Below, piece after piece: positions 19,266 to 28,026 of a stretch of DNA of 64,000 nucleotides. Each line of letters begins with the position of its first letter. Position 1 is the first letter of the stretch. The position numbers and the translations under genes are program-made. Where the stretch lies: NCBI RefSeq assembly GCF_900113765.1, contig NZ_FOQO01000003.1, positions 496,001-560,000 on the forward strand. The letters run 5' to 3'. The notes beneath the pieces were generated by a model. That model did no database searches. It worked only from the letters and a program-made list of their open reading frames with translations, and was not told the DNA's origin. The DNA comes from Parapedobacter indicus (lineage in GTDB: Bacteria; Bacteroidota; Bacteroidia; Sphingobacteriales; Sphingobacteriaceae).

Positions 19266-20921
19266 TTAATTTTTAATAGCAGCCGTATCCGGTACGTTTA
19301 TACTGTCTATGTGCGTGGTATCGGTCGCCTCCGGGTTTTCTTCGATCACCGGCGCAGCTATTGCGCATTTCAATCCTGACTCCAGCATCACCCATTCGGT
19401 TTTGTCAGGGCGATTCCCATCGGGATACTGGTAATTATCTTCGCACTGGTTAAAGGGCAGATCCGAAATATGTCGTTGCAGGTCCCTGTCAATGATAAGC
19501 CGCGCTCCGACGGGGATATTCAATTTAAGGTACAACCGCTGGTCACGCATCAAATCCTCATCGGTCAAGTTGAAATGGCTGTCGAAAACCAGCCGGTCTG
19601 CCTGCTGCTGGAAATGATAGTCGATTCTGCCTGCACGCTCGGCCGCGCCTTCATACGTCGCTCCATGTGCCGAATATTCATAGGTCAGGGAAGGGAGTTG
19701 GGTGGAATCCACTTTCACGATGCGCATATACATGCGGCTTTGCCATTCCATCATGTTGCGATTGCGAATGATGGCCCGCTGACGGATCAATGAAGTCCGG
19801 TCGGTTGAGTCATTTTGCAGCCGGATAACCGTCATGTCGTTTTTCGACAGGTGGTATACGGGTTGCTTCTCCAGCGGGCGTTCTTCGACAACGGTACTCT
19901 CTTCCCGGAAATCGTTGGCCGTACGGACTGCATATACTGTCGTGAAACCCACGGCAATCAGCCAGATAGCCAGCAGGGCGAAGCCGGTATATTGCCCCAT
20001 TGCAGATTTGTTGAACAATATACGGATGATCAACGCAACCAATGCTACGAATGGAATGATGGCGACAAAGAGCGCGCTGACGAGCATAGGAGTGCGATAA
20101 GCCGGCTCGATGACATTGAGCGGAAACATGGCCATATCCGTATCGCTCCCCAGGAAACCGAAGGAAGCAATGATACTGATGACTAAAACAACTAACCCAC
20201 CGCATAAGCCGATGATGAAAAGCACACCGACAACCTTAGCCAAGACAATAAATGCGCTCATCAGAAAATTACCGGCCGAGTTCAAGCCTCTTTTAAGCCC
20301 TTCCTCGGCCCCCGTAAAATTTGAGCGGAGGCCCTCCATCTCCTCCTGAAAACTGCGTTTGAAATTCTGCAGATTGGGCGCCTCTCCGCGCATGGCCATC
20401 CGGTCGGCACGCGTACGGGCTAAAGGCATCACAATCCAAAGAATAATATACAGCAGAAACCCGGTACCTCCAAAGATAAATAGCAGTACGAGAATAAGCC
20501 GGATCCAGCGCGATTCGATACCGAAATAGTGGCCCAGTCCGCTACATACACCTCCGAATACTTTGTCGTCCGGGTCGCGCATCAGCTTACGCTGTCCGCT
20601 TACCGGCGGAATATCATAGGTTTCGTCTGCCGGAGCATACGCTTCATCGGAATCTCCAGCTTCAAAATCGCTTACCCTTCCCATCTGGGCGATGACATCA
20701 TTGACATCCTGCATCGTGATGACTTCTTTTTTACCCTGCACAATACGCTCATTGAACATCTCGGCAATACGGTTCTCGATGTCGCCGACAATCTCGTGGC
20801 TATCTGCCGTGTACCCAAAGTGTTTTTTGACATCTATCATATAAGCGCGGAGCACTTCATAAGCATCTTCTTCAATGTGAAAAACAATGCCGTTTATATT
20901 GATAATGATGGTCCTGTTCAT
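19266..20921 (-). CDS. PspC-domain membrane protein, envelope-stress type
   Basis: This 551-aa protein begins with an N-terminal region (about 1-90) typical of Bacteroidota PspC proteins. The PspC domain is at about 110-175 (DDKVFGGVCSGLGHYFGI, then ESRWIRL and a hydrophobic helix). Further membrane helices lie near 220-350, and the C-terminal half is soluble and probably periplasmic. It starts 13 nt after the PadR gene stop, in the same operon. PspC-like proteins respond to membrane damage in other bacteria; here the control is by PadR, not PspA/PspF. The actual role is inferred. Confidence 0.9.
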   Translation of the reverse strand: MNRTIIININGIVFHIEEDAYEVLRAYMIDVKKHFGYTADSHEIVGDIENRIAEMFNERIVQGKKEVITMQDVNDVIAQMGRVSDFEAGDSDEAYAPADETYDIPPVSGQRKLMRDPDDKVFGGVCSGLGHYFGIESRWIRLILVLLFIFGGTGFLLYIILWIVMPLARTRADRMAMRGEAPNLQNFKRSFQEEMEGLRSNFTGAEEGLKRGLNSAGNFLMSAFIVLAKVVGVLFIIGLCGGLVVLVISIIASFGFLGSDTDMAMFPLNVIEPAYRTPMLVSALFVAIIPFVALVALIIRILFNKSAMGQYTGFALLAIWLIAVGFTTVYAVRTANDFREESTVVEERPLEKQPVYHLSKNDMTVIRLQNDSTDRTSLIRQRAIIRNRNMMEWQSRMYMRIVKVDSTQLPSLTYEYSAHGATYEGAAERAGRIDYHFQQQADRLVFDSHFNLTDEDLMRDQRLYLKLNIPVGARLIIDRDLQRHISDLPFNQCEDNYQYPDGNRPDKTEWVMLESGLKCAIAAPVIEENPEATDTTHIDSINVPDTAAIKN

Positions 20922-20934
20922 TTTTTTGTGGTTT

Positions 20935-21357
20935 TTATTGTTCGTTTTCTGATGTATTTTGAATATCGCCCTCCGTTGAGGTCTCGGATCTGATACCTGA
21001 TGTCTGACGTTTCACGTCTGATGTCTCTCCACGCCCCTCCATGGATGTTCTCACAGCGAATACCAGTTCTTCCCATGTGGTATCCAATTTGTTGAGCACT
21101 TCCAGCCCAGCAGGCGTAATCTGGTAATATTTGCGGGGAGGCCCCGATGTGGATTCTTTCCAGCTGTAGCTCAGCAGTCCATTGTTCTTAAGCCGGGTAA
21201 GTAAGGGATATAAAGTACCCTCTACCACCAGCAATCGCGCCTGCTTTAGCTCGCCGATGATGTCTGAGGCATAAATCTCGCCCCGCGAGATAATGGAAAG
21301 GATACAGTATTCTAATATCCCCTTCCTCATTTGGGTTTGCGTGTTATCTACTATCAT
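20935..21357 (-). CDS. PadR-family transcriptional regulator
   Basis: This 140-aa protein has the PadR winged helix (about 8-85: MRKGILEYCILSIISRGEIY, VVEGTLYPLLTRLKNNGLL, GPPRKYYQIT). The C-terminal tail after residue 110 is unusual. It is low in complexity and rich in Thr, Ser, Arg, Gly and Glu, and is encoded by a repeated gatgtctgac-like sequence (20990-21029). PadR proteins usually repress their own operon, and a palindrome overlaps the promoter upstream. It is paired with the PspC gene, a common arrangement in this phylum. Confidence 0.92.
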   Translation of the reverse strand: MIVDNTQTQMRKGILEYCILSIISRGEIYASDIIGELKQARLLVVEGTLYPLLTRLKNNGLLSYSWKESTSGPPRKYYQITPAGLEVLNKLDTTWEELVFAVRTSMEGRGETSDVKRQTSGIRSETSTEGDIQNTSENEQ

Positions 21358-21361
21358 AATA

Positions 21362-21402
21362 CAAAGATATATGTTTTAGTTTGTACTATGCAATACATAG
21401 TA
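21362..21402 (-). promoter_or_regulatory. padR-pspC promoter overlapped by a perfect palindromic operator
   Basis: On the minus strand, TTG (21393-21391), a 21-nt spacer and TATCTTTG (21369-21362) form a good Bacteroidota promoter. The inverted repeat TACTATG-CAATA-CATAGTA (21384-21402) covers the -33 element and is the likely PadR operator. The ATG at 21357 is only 4 nt from the -7 element, so the transcript may be leaderless or nearly so. Confidence 0.65.
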
Positions 21403-21470
21403 GTGTACAAAAACACAATTGGCTGATTATCAAAGATAAAAAAATAATTATAGAAATAAAGATGAATGAT

Positions 21471-21944
21471 TTAGTTGGCAGGCTCCACACGAATCCCTAC
21501 ATCGGTAATTTCGCGCAGCGGATTTTCGCGCATATTTTGTTCCAGCGTAAACACGTAATTGCCGGTATCCGGAAAGTGGATAGATTCCTTGATCAGGTGT
21601 TGATGGGTATACACACTTCCGTTGCCCCGGCCCAACCACCTCCCGTCGGATTCGGCAAGGGTCAGTTCGAGACGTTCGGTCGTATCACGTCCGTTGGGCT
21701 GACGTTGGTGCAGCAAAACAAATACATTGGAGTAGGCGTAATCGGGCGTATGTCTTAGGTTAAGGTAGATGTTATACGGTCTGGTCACATCCGTAATATG
21801 CGCGGTGAGCTGAGGCTGATCTTCGTAATGCCAAGCATGGTTGACAATGGCAACATTTTGATCCAATACCGCAGTATCTGTGCAGCCCCCCCCAGAGAGA
21901 GCCATTACAAACACAACGCTCATTATTCGCAAACGGTTGCCCAT
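21471..21944 (-). CDS. gldH: Gliding motility lipoprotein GldH
   Basis: This 157-aa protein has a lipoprotein signal ending GGG-Cys21. The body matches GldH: a HAWHYEDQP block early, then YNIYLNLRHTPDYAYSN and a C-terminal MRENPLREITDVGIRVE. GldH is needed for gliding in Flavobacterium but is also conserved in non-gliding Bacteroidota, where its job is not settled. It lies 6 nt downstream of ricT, and the order holB-ricT-gldH is familiar in this phylum. It is probably anchored in an envelope membrane. Confidence 0.88.
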   Translation of the reverse strand: MGNRLRIMSVVFVMALSGGGCTDTAVLDQNVAIVNHAWHYEDQPQLTAHITDVTRPYNIYLNLRHTPDYAYSNVFVLLHQRQPNGRDTTERLELTLAESDGRWLGRGNGSVYTHQHLIKESIHFPDTGNYVFTLEQNMRENPLREITDVGIRVEPAN

Positions 21945-21950
21945 CGATCG

Positions 21951-23279
21951 TCAACTATTTTGCCCGGCTTGCGGCTGTCCTCCATTCTTCCCTTTCCGGT
22001 TATTCCCCCGGAAACGTTTTTTGGGTTTTGCCGTTTTTGCTTCGGCAGATTTGTTGTCCTTCTCCGATGCCGATTGCTTATTTCCTGCAGTCGCGCTTTT
22101 TTCCCGCGATGGATTTGAAACGGCCTTTTTCTCCTCAGGCTTCCGTTTGCTTTTACCCGAACGTCTTTTTTTCTTATTCCGCTCGTCCAAACGGGTAAGA
22201 CTATCTTGCCCTACCACGTTTTCATAATCATAGCTAACCGGCTTTTCTTCTGGAGTTTCCAGTACTACGGCGCCAATCTCTGCAGGCTTCACGCCTTCCT
22301 TATTCAAGTGGTGAATTTCCTTTACCCGATCGGTCGTAAGTGGTATCCAGTTTTCCTCTCCCGGATAACTAAACCACATTAACTTCTTAAAAATGTCAGT
22401 TTTCTGCAGGAAAGCGACGCCTCGCTGCGTTTCAATCCGCTCGATATTGTTCGGAATGTCCTTCAGGGCATCCATGTAGCTATCCAGCTCATAATTGAGA
22501 CAACATTTCAGTTTTCCACATTGCCCCGCCAGCTTGAGTGTATTAAGCGAAAGATTCTGATAGCGTGCCGCTGAAGTGGATACCGTCTTAAAATCGGTAA
22601 GCCAGGTGGAGCAGCAAAGCTCCCGCCCACACGAACCAATGCCGCCCAGCCTACTCGCTTCCTGTCGCATTCCGATCTGCCGCATTTCGATACGGATGCG
22701 AAATGCTTCAGCCATCCGCTTGATCAGTTCCCTGAAATCCACCCGGCCATCGGCGGTATAGTAAAATGTAGCCTTGGATTTGTCTCCTTGATAATCTACA
22801 TCACTAATTTTCATGGATAGCCCCAAATCCAGCGCCAGCTTACGCGCACGGTGCATGGTTTCCCACTCAAGATCCTTGGCTGCCTGCCATTTCTTGATAT
22901 CCGCATCAGTAACTTTCCGGTAGATTTTTTTAGTTACGCTGGTAGCATCTACGTTGTTCTTCTTTAGCTGCAATCGCACCAATTCGCCCGTCATAGACAC
23001 ATGCCCGATGTCATAGCCACCCGCATTTGGCTCTACCGCTATCATTTCACCCATTTCAAGGTACAGGTTTTCGTGGTTGATATAGAAATCTTTCCGCGAT
23101 CCTTTAAACCTGACCTCCACAATATTGAAGGGTTTATAATTTGTTGGCATGTCCATGTGGGCCAGCCAATCGTATACATCCAATTTATTACATCCGCTCG
23201 TCATGCAGGCACCGTTATTCTCGCAACCTGCCGGTGTAGTGCCACACCCTCCGCCGGATGAGCAACTGCTACATCCCAT
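21951..23279 (-). CDS. ricT: RicT/PSP1-domain protein
   Basis: This 442-aa protein is read from the ATG at 23279; a TTG three codons upstream is less likely. It starts with a Cys-rich segment (GCSSCSSGGGCG). The PSP1 core follows, with the hallmark Cys pairs RELCCSTW and GKLKCC-NYE, and then a long Lys/Arg-rich basic tail (about residue 350 to the end). In Bacillus the homolog YaaT/RicT forms an Fe-S-containing complex with RicA and RicF that helps RNA processing. Here no ricA or ricF is adjacent. The start overlaps the end of holB by 11 nt. The basic tail suggests nucleic-acid binding (inference). Confidence 0.88.
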   Translation of the reverse strand: MGCSSCSSGGGCGTTPAGCENNGACMTSGCNKLDVYDWLAHMDMPTNYKPFNIVEVRFKGSRKDFYINHENLYLEMGEMIAVEPNAGGYDIGHVSMTGELVRLQLKKNNVDATSVTKKIYRKVTDADIKKWQAAKDLEWETMHRARKLALDLGLSMKISDVDYQGDKSKATFYYTADGRVDFRELIKRMAEAFRIRIEMRQIGMRQEASRLGGIGSCGRELCCSTWLTDFKTVSTSAARYQNLSLNTLKLAGQCGKLKCCLNYELDSYMDALKDIPNNIERIETQRGVAFLQKTDIFKKLMWFSYPGEENWIPLTTDRVKEIHHLNKEGVKPAEIGAVVLETPEEKPVSYDYENVVGQDSLTRLDERNKKKRRSGKSKRKPEEKKAVSNPSREKSATAGNKQSASEKDNKSAEAKTAKPKKRFRGNNRKGKNGGQPQAGQNS

Positions 23280-24432
23280 AGTGATCAATATATGTTGAGT
23301 CCGCCAATTGACGGAACGTTTGATATTTAAACAGTAAAACCAACTGCAAAGATACGTCTAAAAATAATATCTTCGGATTGGCATTTCGCTCAATATGATA
23401 ATGTGCCTCCTCAAACAGGCGGATTGCCGCATCGATTTGATCCATCCGGTAATGCTTGCTGAATTTCCCCACGAAATCAAGCTCTGCACCCGGCAGGTGT
23501 ACCAATCGAACCATGTTTTCCTTCAACAACACCACCTGCCTCATCATATTAAGCGTGTAAAGTAAAAAACTTTTTTGGTTTTCACGTCCTAATTTCGACA
23601 ATTCGTCTTCACAGACTTTTATGAGCGGAAGGCCCGTATCGGTCACGCAGCAGCGCAGCCAACGGATCATCAGATCGAAATGATCCTTTGTATCTTCGCC
23701 CAGCAAATTGATGGCCTGTTGGATACTACCGCCGCTGATAAAGGCGATTTCTTCGGCTTGGTGTTCACCTAATTGTTGCCTTTCCATCAGGTAATCCGAC
23801 ACCTCGGTATCTGTCAGACGATTTATCTTGACAAGCTGGGTACGGGATATGATGGTGTTGAGTATCCGGTCCTGGCTTTCCGCCACTAGAAGAAAAAGCG
23901 TTTTATCGGGCGGCTCCTCAATAAGTTTCAGTAGTGCATTTCCCTGCGAATCCAAATACTCCGGCAGCCATAAGATAAGCACTTTGTATTCGGACTCAAA
24001 TGCCTTGAGGCTTAGTTTTTTGATAATATGGTGTGCTTCAGCGATGTTGATGTTCGCCTGCTTGTTTTCGGCATCAAATTGCCCTCGCCAGTAATCAAGG
24101 CCAAGGTAGGGATTCTCCAAAAAAGCCTTCCGCCATTCCTCCGCGTACGTTGCTGCGGTATCTTCTTTGTGTTTAGCAAAGAAAGGATACGAAAAATGCA
24201 GGTCAGGATGGATAAGCTTGTTGTATTTGCGACACGATGCACATTCGCCACAGCTGTCATCGGGTTGTCGGCTTTCGCAATTGATATATTGTGCATATGC
24301 TACCGCCAATGCCAGGCTTCCACTGCCCTCCGGACCTAGGAAAAGCTGGGCATGACTTACGCGGTTTTCCTTAACAGTGCTAATGAGGCTCCGCTTGATC
24401 GCGGTCTGCCCGACAATTTCATTGAATAGCAT
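23269..24432 (-). CDS. holB: DNA polymerase III delta' subunit (clamp loader)
   Basis: This 387-aa AAA+ type protein has the N-terminal FNEIVGQTAIKRSL block, a degenerate P-loop (GPEGSGSLALA, residues 33-43) as expected for delta', and a zinc-binding set Cys52, Cys61, Cys64, Cys67. The sensor region around EPPDKTLFLLVAE and SRTQLVKI follows. It is part of the sliding-clamp loader and does not hydrolyse ATP efficiently in known homologs. It lies 24 nt after map and overlaps ricT, so the three are probably cotranscribed. Confidence 0.9.
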   Translation of the reverse strand: MLFNEIVGQTAIKRSLISTVKENRVSHAQLFLGPEGSGSLALAVAYAQYINCESRQPDDSCGECASCRKYNKLIHPDLHFSYPFFAKHKEDTAATYAEEWRKAFLENPYLGLDYWRGQFDAENKQANINIAEAHHIIKKLSLKAFESEYKVLILWLPEYLDSQGNALLKLIEEPPDKTLFLLVAESQDRILNTIISRTQLVKINRLTDTEVSDYLMERQQLGEHQAEEIAFISGGSIQQAINLLGEDTKDHFDLMIRWLRCCVTDTGLPLIKVCEDELSKLGRENQKSFLLYTLNMMRQVVLLKENMVRLVHLPGAELDFVGKFSKHYRMDQIDAAIRLFEEAHYHIERNANPKILFLDVSLQLVLLFKYQTFRQLADSTYIDHYGM

Positions 24433-24456
24433 ACGGCTCCTGATCCTCCTCCCTTA

Positions 24457-25221
24457 TCAATTCCATAGTTCGTTCTTATGTGTCAGAATGGCGGGATCGC
24501 CATCCGTAACCACAATCGTGTGCTCGTGTTGCGCCACTAAGCCGCCTTTATTGCCCACCAATGTCCATCCGTCTTTTGTGGTTAGCGCAAGTGTTGAACG
24601 ATTCGAAATAAACGTTTCGATCGCTATTACGGTGTTTTTCTTAAATCGGCTCCTATTAAACCGGTCATAATAGTTAGCGATTTCACTCGGCTCCTCATGC
24701 AGACTTCTGCCCACGCCGTGACCCGTCAAATTTTTAATAACCGTGTATCCACGTTTCTTTGCTTCAGTTTCAATCAACCTCCCGATATCAGCAATGCGTA
24801 CTCCTCCCTTGATCTGATGAATGGCTTTCCATAAAATATCCCTGGAAGCATCAACCAACGGTTGGTAGCCACGGATATCCCGCCCTAGCACAAACGACCC
24901 GCCGTTGTCTGCCCAATAACCGTCAAGCATGGCGGAAACGTCTATATTTACCAAATCGCCCTCCTCCATGACACGATCAGAGGCAGGGATTCCATGGGCA
25001 ATCTCCCCGTTCAGGCTGATACAGGTCCAGCCCGGAAATCCATACGTTAATGTTGGCGCAGACTGTGCTCCGCTCGCTTCTAAAAGCTCATGTCCGTATT
25101 CATCCAATTGCTTGGTGGTCATGCCCGGTTTAGCGTATTCCCGCATCGCCTTTAAGGTGGTAGCTACTACCTCGCTGACACGCTGCATTCCTATCCATTC
25201 AGATTCACTGGTAATTGACAT
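24457..25221 (-). CDS. map: Type I methionine aminopeptidase
   Basis: This 254-aa cytoplasmic enzyme removes the N-terminal Met from new proteins. The pita-bread fold residues are visible: substrate-contacting His76 in GEIAHGIP, metal ligands Asp94 (NIDVSA), Asp105 (WADNGGSF), His168 (TGHGVGRSLHE) and Glu202 (AIETF), plus a late Glu in the AQHEHTIVV segment. The length fits the bacterial type I family without an SH3-like extension. It is the first gene of the minus-strand map-holB-ricT-gldH run. Confidence 0.95.
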   Translation of the reverse strand: MSITSESEWIGMQRVSEVVATTLKAMREYAKPGMTTKQLDEYGHELLEASGAQSAPTLTYGFPGWTCISLNGEIAHGIPASDRVMEEGDLVNIDVSAMLDGYWADNGGSFVLGRDIRGYQPLVDASRDILWKAIHQIKGGVRIADIGRLIETEAKKRGYTVIKNLTGHGVGRSLHEEPSEIANYYDRFNRSRFKKNTVIAIETFISNRSTLALTTKDGWTLVGNKGGLVAQHEHTIVVTDGDPAILTHKNELWN

Positions 25222-25710
25222 CGTTATTTTTTTTGCTATCCTGATCCCGGCTAGATCGCCCTATACCTATCTATTATCGTGATAAAACTTGCATAAGCCG
25301 TTTAATCAAATTCTTTTCTGAGCGGCAGCTCACGCTCGTTTCAAAGGTACGAAAAACATCGATAATCCGTGAAGCACACCATTGGGGTGCTAATCAACGT
25401 GGATTTCACCGGTCAGGTATAATCTTGCCTGACCGCTGATTTCAACCCGGTTACCCAAATGGGCAAACCGCCGCCGGATTGCCGGAAAAAATCCGATCGG
25501 TAAATGCGTCAATCTGATAGATTCTTAGTTTCATTTCTTGCCGGCTAAGTGAAACAAAGATAAGAAATGCATCCATCTGTAACCGTTTAAAAACGGATAT
25601 ATTCGTTTAACATCCGGGTAATCGATTTTGATAGTCTCACCTTTGTGCTGTCGATGGTCAGGAAAATCCATCGTTCGTTAATCACAGGTTTCTATTTAAT
25701 TCAACACATT
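25222..25710. promoter_or_regulatory. Long divergent intergenic region between map and ssb, no gene seen
   Basis: I find no credible coding frame in this stretch. It holds TACCTTTG on the minus strand (25349-25342), a possible -7 element for map but without a good -33. It also holds an 8-bp inverted repeat CGGTCAGG/CCTGACCG (25410-25435) and a small palindrome CCGTTTAAAAACGG (25583-25596) before ssb. Confidence 0.5.
25410..25435. repeat. Inverted repeat with 8-bp arms in map-ssb intergenic region
   Basis: CGGTCAGG (25410-25417) and CCTGACCG (25428-25435) pair perfectly around a 10-nt AT-rich loop. No T-run follows on either strand, so an operator or an RNA hairpin is more likely than a terminator. 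Confidence 0.5.
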
Positions 25711-26052
25711 ATGAACACCTTAAAAAACAGTGTGCGCCTCACAGGGTTCCTAGGCAACGACCCCGAAGTAAAAACATTCAGCAACGACGGAACCTTGGCC
25801 CGTGTTTCCATTGCGACCAATGAACGGTACCGAAACGGGCAAGGAGAATGGGTCACCGATACCCAGTGGCATAGCCTTGTATTCTGGGGGAAACAAGCGT
25901 TGTTTGCTCAAAAGAGCCTCAGCAAAGGGTCGGAAATTGCAGTCGAAGGCAAATTGGTCAACCGTCAATACGTAGATAAGGATGGTGTCACGCGTTATGT
26001 CACAGAGGTCAATGTAAATGAAATACTTCAATTCAACCGCAAGCCCGAGTAA
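25711..26052 (+). CDS. ssb: Short single-stranded DNA-binding protein (SSB) without acidic tail
   Basis: I take the ATG at 25711, giving 113 aa; a GTG 66 nt upstream would add a segment unlike SSB. The OB-fold is clear: NSVRLTGFLGNDPE, ARVSIATNERY, DTQWHSLVFWGKQA, KGSEIAVEGKL and RYVTEVNVNEI. The protein stops soon after the OB-fold (ending FNRKPE) and lacks both the flexible linker and the acidic DDIPF-like tip that recruits repair proteins in standard SSB. It may be a second SSB paralog of this genome, or a short-form SSB. It is probably monocistronic, with a hairpin downstream. Confidence 0.9.
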   Translation: MNTLKNSVRLTGFLGNDPEVKTFSNDGTLARVSIATNERYRNGQGEWVTDTQWHSLVFWGKQALFAQKSLSKGSEIAVEGKLVNRQYVDKDGVTRYVTEVNVNEILQFNRKPE

Positions 26053-26064
26053 CGTGTGCTTTGA

Positions 26065-26091
26065 GCCTGGTGGGTTTGAGACCCGCCAGGC
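26065..26091 (+). terminator. Hairpin downstream of ssb, probable terminator
   Basis: GCCTGGTGGGT (26065-26075) and ACCCGCCAGGC (26081-26091) form an 11-bp stem with one G-U pair and a 5-nt loop. The following attctctc is only weakly T-rich, so it is an imperfect rho-independent terminator. Confidence 0.6.
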
Positions 26092-26143
26092 ATTCTCTCA
26101 GCGGCGTTTAACAGAACGATCCGCTAACTTCATATCCTTTTTG

Positions 26144-26175
26144 ATTGGCAATTCATGCAGGTTTCAGTAGCTTTG
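26144..26175 (+). promoter_or_regulatory. Candidate promoter of gcvT
   Basis: TTG at 26145-26147, a 20-nt spacer and TAGCTTTG at 26168-26175 match the Bacteroidota sigma consensus. The gcvT ATG at 26199 lies 24 nt downstream. Confidence 0.65.
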
Positions 26176-26198
26176 CGCCGAAATATAAAAAGCCACGC

Positions 26199-27281
26199 AT
26201 GATTAAGAATACGGCTCTTACCGATCTACACATTACCCTAGGTGCCAAGATGGTTCCTTTTGCAGGTTTCAATATGCCCGTCCAGTATTCAGGCATCAAC
26301 GATGAGCATGAAACCGTACGCAACGGTGTAGGCGCGTTTGATGTTAGCCACATGGGCGAATTTATACTCAAAGGAGACCGCGCACTGGACCTGATACAGA
26401 AAATAAGTTCCAATGATGCATCAAAGCTCTATGATGGCAAAGTGCAATATGCTTACCTTCCCAATGAAACCGGTGGCGTGATCGATGATTTTTTAGTTTA
26501 TCGCATCGATGAAAAAACGTATTTTCTTGTGGTTAACGCCTCAAACATCCAAAAAGATTGGGATTGGATTTCTCAACATAATACGTTTGGTGTGACCCTA
26601 AAAAATATTTCGGATGAAACGTCTCTGTTTGCCGTCCAGGGGCCCAAAGCCGCAGAAGCGTTAGCGAGTCTTACAGACATTGATCTTCCTACCATGGAAT
26701 ATTATACGTTCGCCAAAGGCAGATTTGCCGGTGTAGAGAATGTATTGGTTTCTGCGACGGGTTACACGGGGGCGGGCGGATTTGAAGTGTATGTAGCCAA
26801 TAAAGATGCCAAAACAGTGTGGAACGCCATCTTTGAAGCAGGAGCACCTTTTGACATTAAGCCCATTGGTTTAGGTGCTCGCGATACCCTCCGGCTCGAA
26901 ATGGGCTTCTGTCTTTATGGCAATGACATCGACGATACAACTTCGCCCCTGGAAGCCGGTTTAGGCTGGGTGACGAAGTTTTCGAAGGACTTTGTGAATG
27001 CAGATGGGTTAAAAAGGCAAAAAGAAGCCGGTCTGTCGCAGAAATTGGTGGGCTTCGAAATGATCGACCGCGGAATCCCCCGCCAGGGATATACCATTGT
27101 GGATGCCGATCGGATGCCGATCGGCCGCGTCACATCCGGAACGCAGTCGCCCACACTCAAAAAATCCATCGGATTGGGGTATGTCCCCACCGCATATGCA
27201 AAAGAAGGAAGTGAAATTTACATCGACATTCGTAATCATTCTATTAAAGCTTCCGTTGTCAAACCTCCATTTGTAAAGTAA
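26199..27281 (+). CDS. gcvT: Aminomethyltransferase, T-protein of the glycine cleavage system
   Basis: This 360-aa protein is read from the ATG at 26199; a TTG further up lies before the promoter and is rejected. The GcvT motifs are clear: [16 protein letters not shown] near the N-terminus, FDVSHMGE, then [14 protein letters not shown] and a [13 protein letters not shown] block. It moves the aminomethyl group from lipoylated H-protein to tetrahydrofolate, making methylene-THF and ammonia. The P and H genes are not in the window, so the system is split, as is common in this phylum. The comB-like gene follows after 16 nt. Confidence 0.95.
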   Translation: MIKNTALTDLHITLGAKMVPFAGFNMPVQYSGINDEHETVRNGVGAFDVSHMGEFILKGDRALDLIQKISSNDASKLYDGKVQYAYLPNETGGVIDDFLVYRIDEKTYFLVVNASNIQKDWDWISQHNTFGVTLKNISDETSLFAVQGPKAAEALASLTDIDLPTMEYYTFAKGRFAGVENVLVSATGYTGAGGFEVYVANKDAKTVWNAIFEAGAPFDIKPIGLGARDTLRLEMGFCLYGNDIDDTTSPLEAGLGWVTKFSKDFVNADGLKRQKEAGLSQKLVGFEMIDRGIPRQGYTIVDADRMPIGRVTSGTQSPTLKKSIGLGYVPTAYAKEGSEIYIDIRNHSIKASVVKPPFVK

Positions 27282-27297
27282 CGCAAGTAACACGCCA

Positions 27298-28026
27298 ATG
27301 AGCCCGAAAAGCATCCGTGTCTGTTTGAGTCCTGCATTGTTGCCCTTTTACGATTTGAGCGATACCATTGCGGTGGTGATCGATATTTTCCGAGCCACCT
27401 CATCCATGTGTTACGGATTGGCAAACGGAGCAAACGCGATCATTCCCGTGGAAGAATTGGCTGAATGTCTTTCTTATCGGAGCAATGGGCATCTCCTGGC
27501 TGCGGAGCGTGATGGTAAGGTTGTGGAAGGATTTGATTTCGGAAATTCGCCTTTCTCGTATACAAAGGATAAGGTTGAAGGAAAAACCATTGTGCTGACC
27601 ACCACCAACGGTACGCGGGCGATCCAACGATGTATCGGTGCAGAAGCCGTAGTCATCGGGTCATTTCTCAACATCAGCGCCCTTACCGATTGGCTTAAAA
27701 ATCAATCGCGTCATATCTTGTTGGTGTGTGCCGGCTGGAAAAACCATTTCAATCTGGAAGATACCGTATTTTCCGGGGCACTTGTACACCGCCTCAAAAC
27801 TACGGATATAGAACTGGACGATGCCGCTTACGCAGCAGAAAGCCTCTACCTTGAAGCCCAAGGCAACCTATCCACTTACCTCAGCAAGGCCTCGCATAGC
27901 AAACGGATGCAACATCTGCAAATTGCACAGGATGTTGCTTTCTGCTTACTGGAAGACCAAGTATCGGTTATACCCATACTAAAAGGCCATGAACTCGTCC
28001 CCTTAACGTTGCCGCACCTGCTTTAA
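27298..28026 (+). CDS. ComB-family 2-phosphosulfolactate phosphatase-like protein
   Basis: This 242-aa protein has ComB family blocks VVIDIFRATSSM (about 27-38), EGFDFGNSPF and TTTNGTRAI (about 101-109). In archaea ComB removes phosphate from 2-phosphosulfolactate on the way to coenzyme M. In bacteria the family takes part in sulfolactate metabolism, but often the role is unproven. No sulfolactate synthase (ComA) or dehydrogenase is seen here, so the reaction in this organism is uncertain. Its last 24 nt overlap the end of a small minus-strand gene. Confidence 0.85.
   Translation: MSPKSIRVCLSPALLPFYDLSDTIAVVIDIFRATSSMCYGLANGANAIIPVEELAECLSYRSNGHLLAAERDGKVVEGFDFGNSPFSYTKDKVEGKTIVLTTTNGTRAIQRCIGAEAVVIGSFLNISALTDWLKNQSRHILLVCAGWKNHFNLEDTVFSGALVHRLKTTDIELDDAAYAAESLYLEAQGNLSTYLSKASHSKRMQHLQIAQDVAFCLLEDQVSVIPILKGHELVPLTLPHLL

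Noticed and set aside
19053..19379. 108-aa plus-strand frame between the TonB barrel gene and the PspC gene
   Set aside because: It is antisense to both gene ends, with no motif; the 196-bp gap itself shows nothing convincing.
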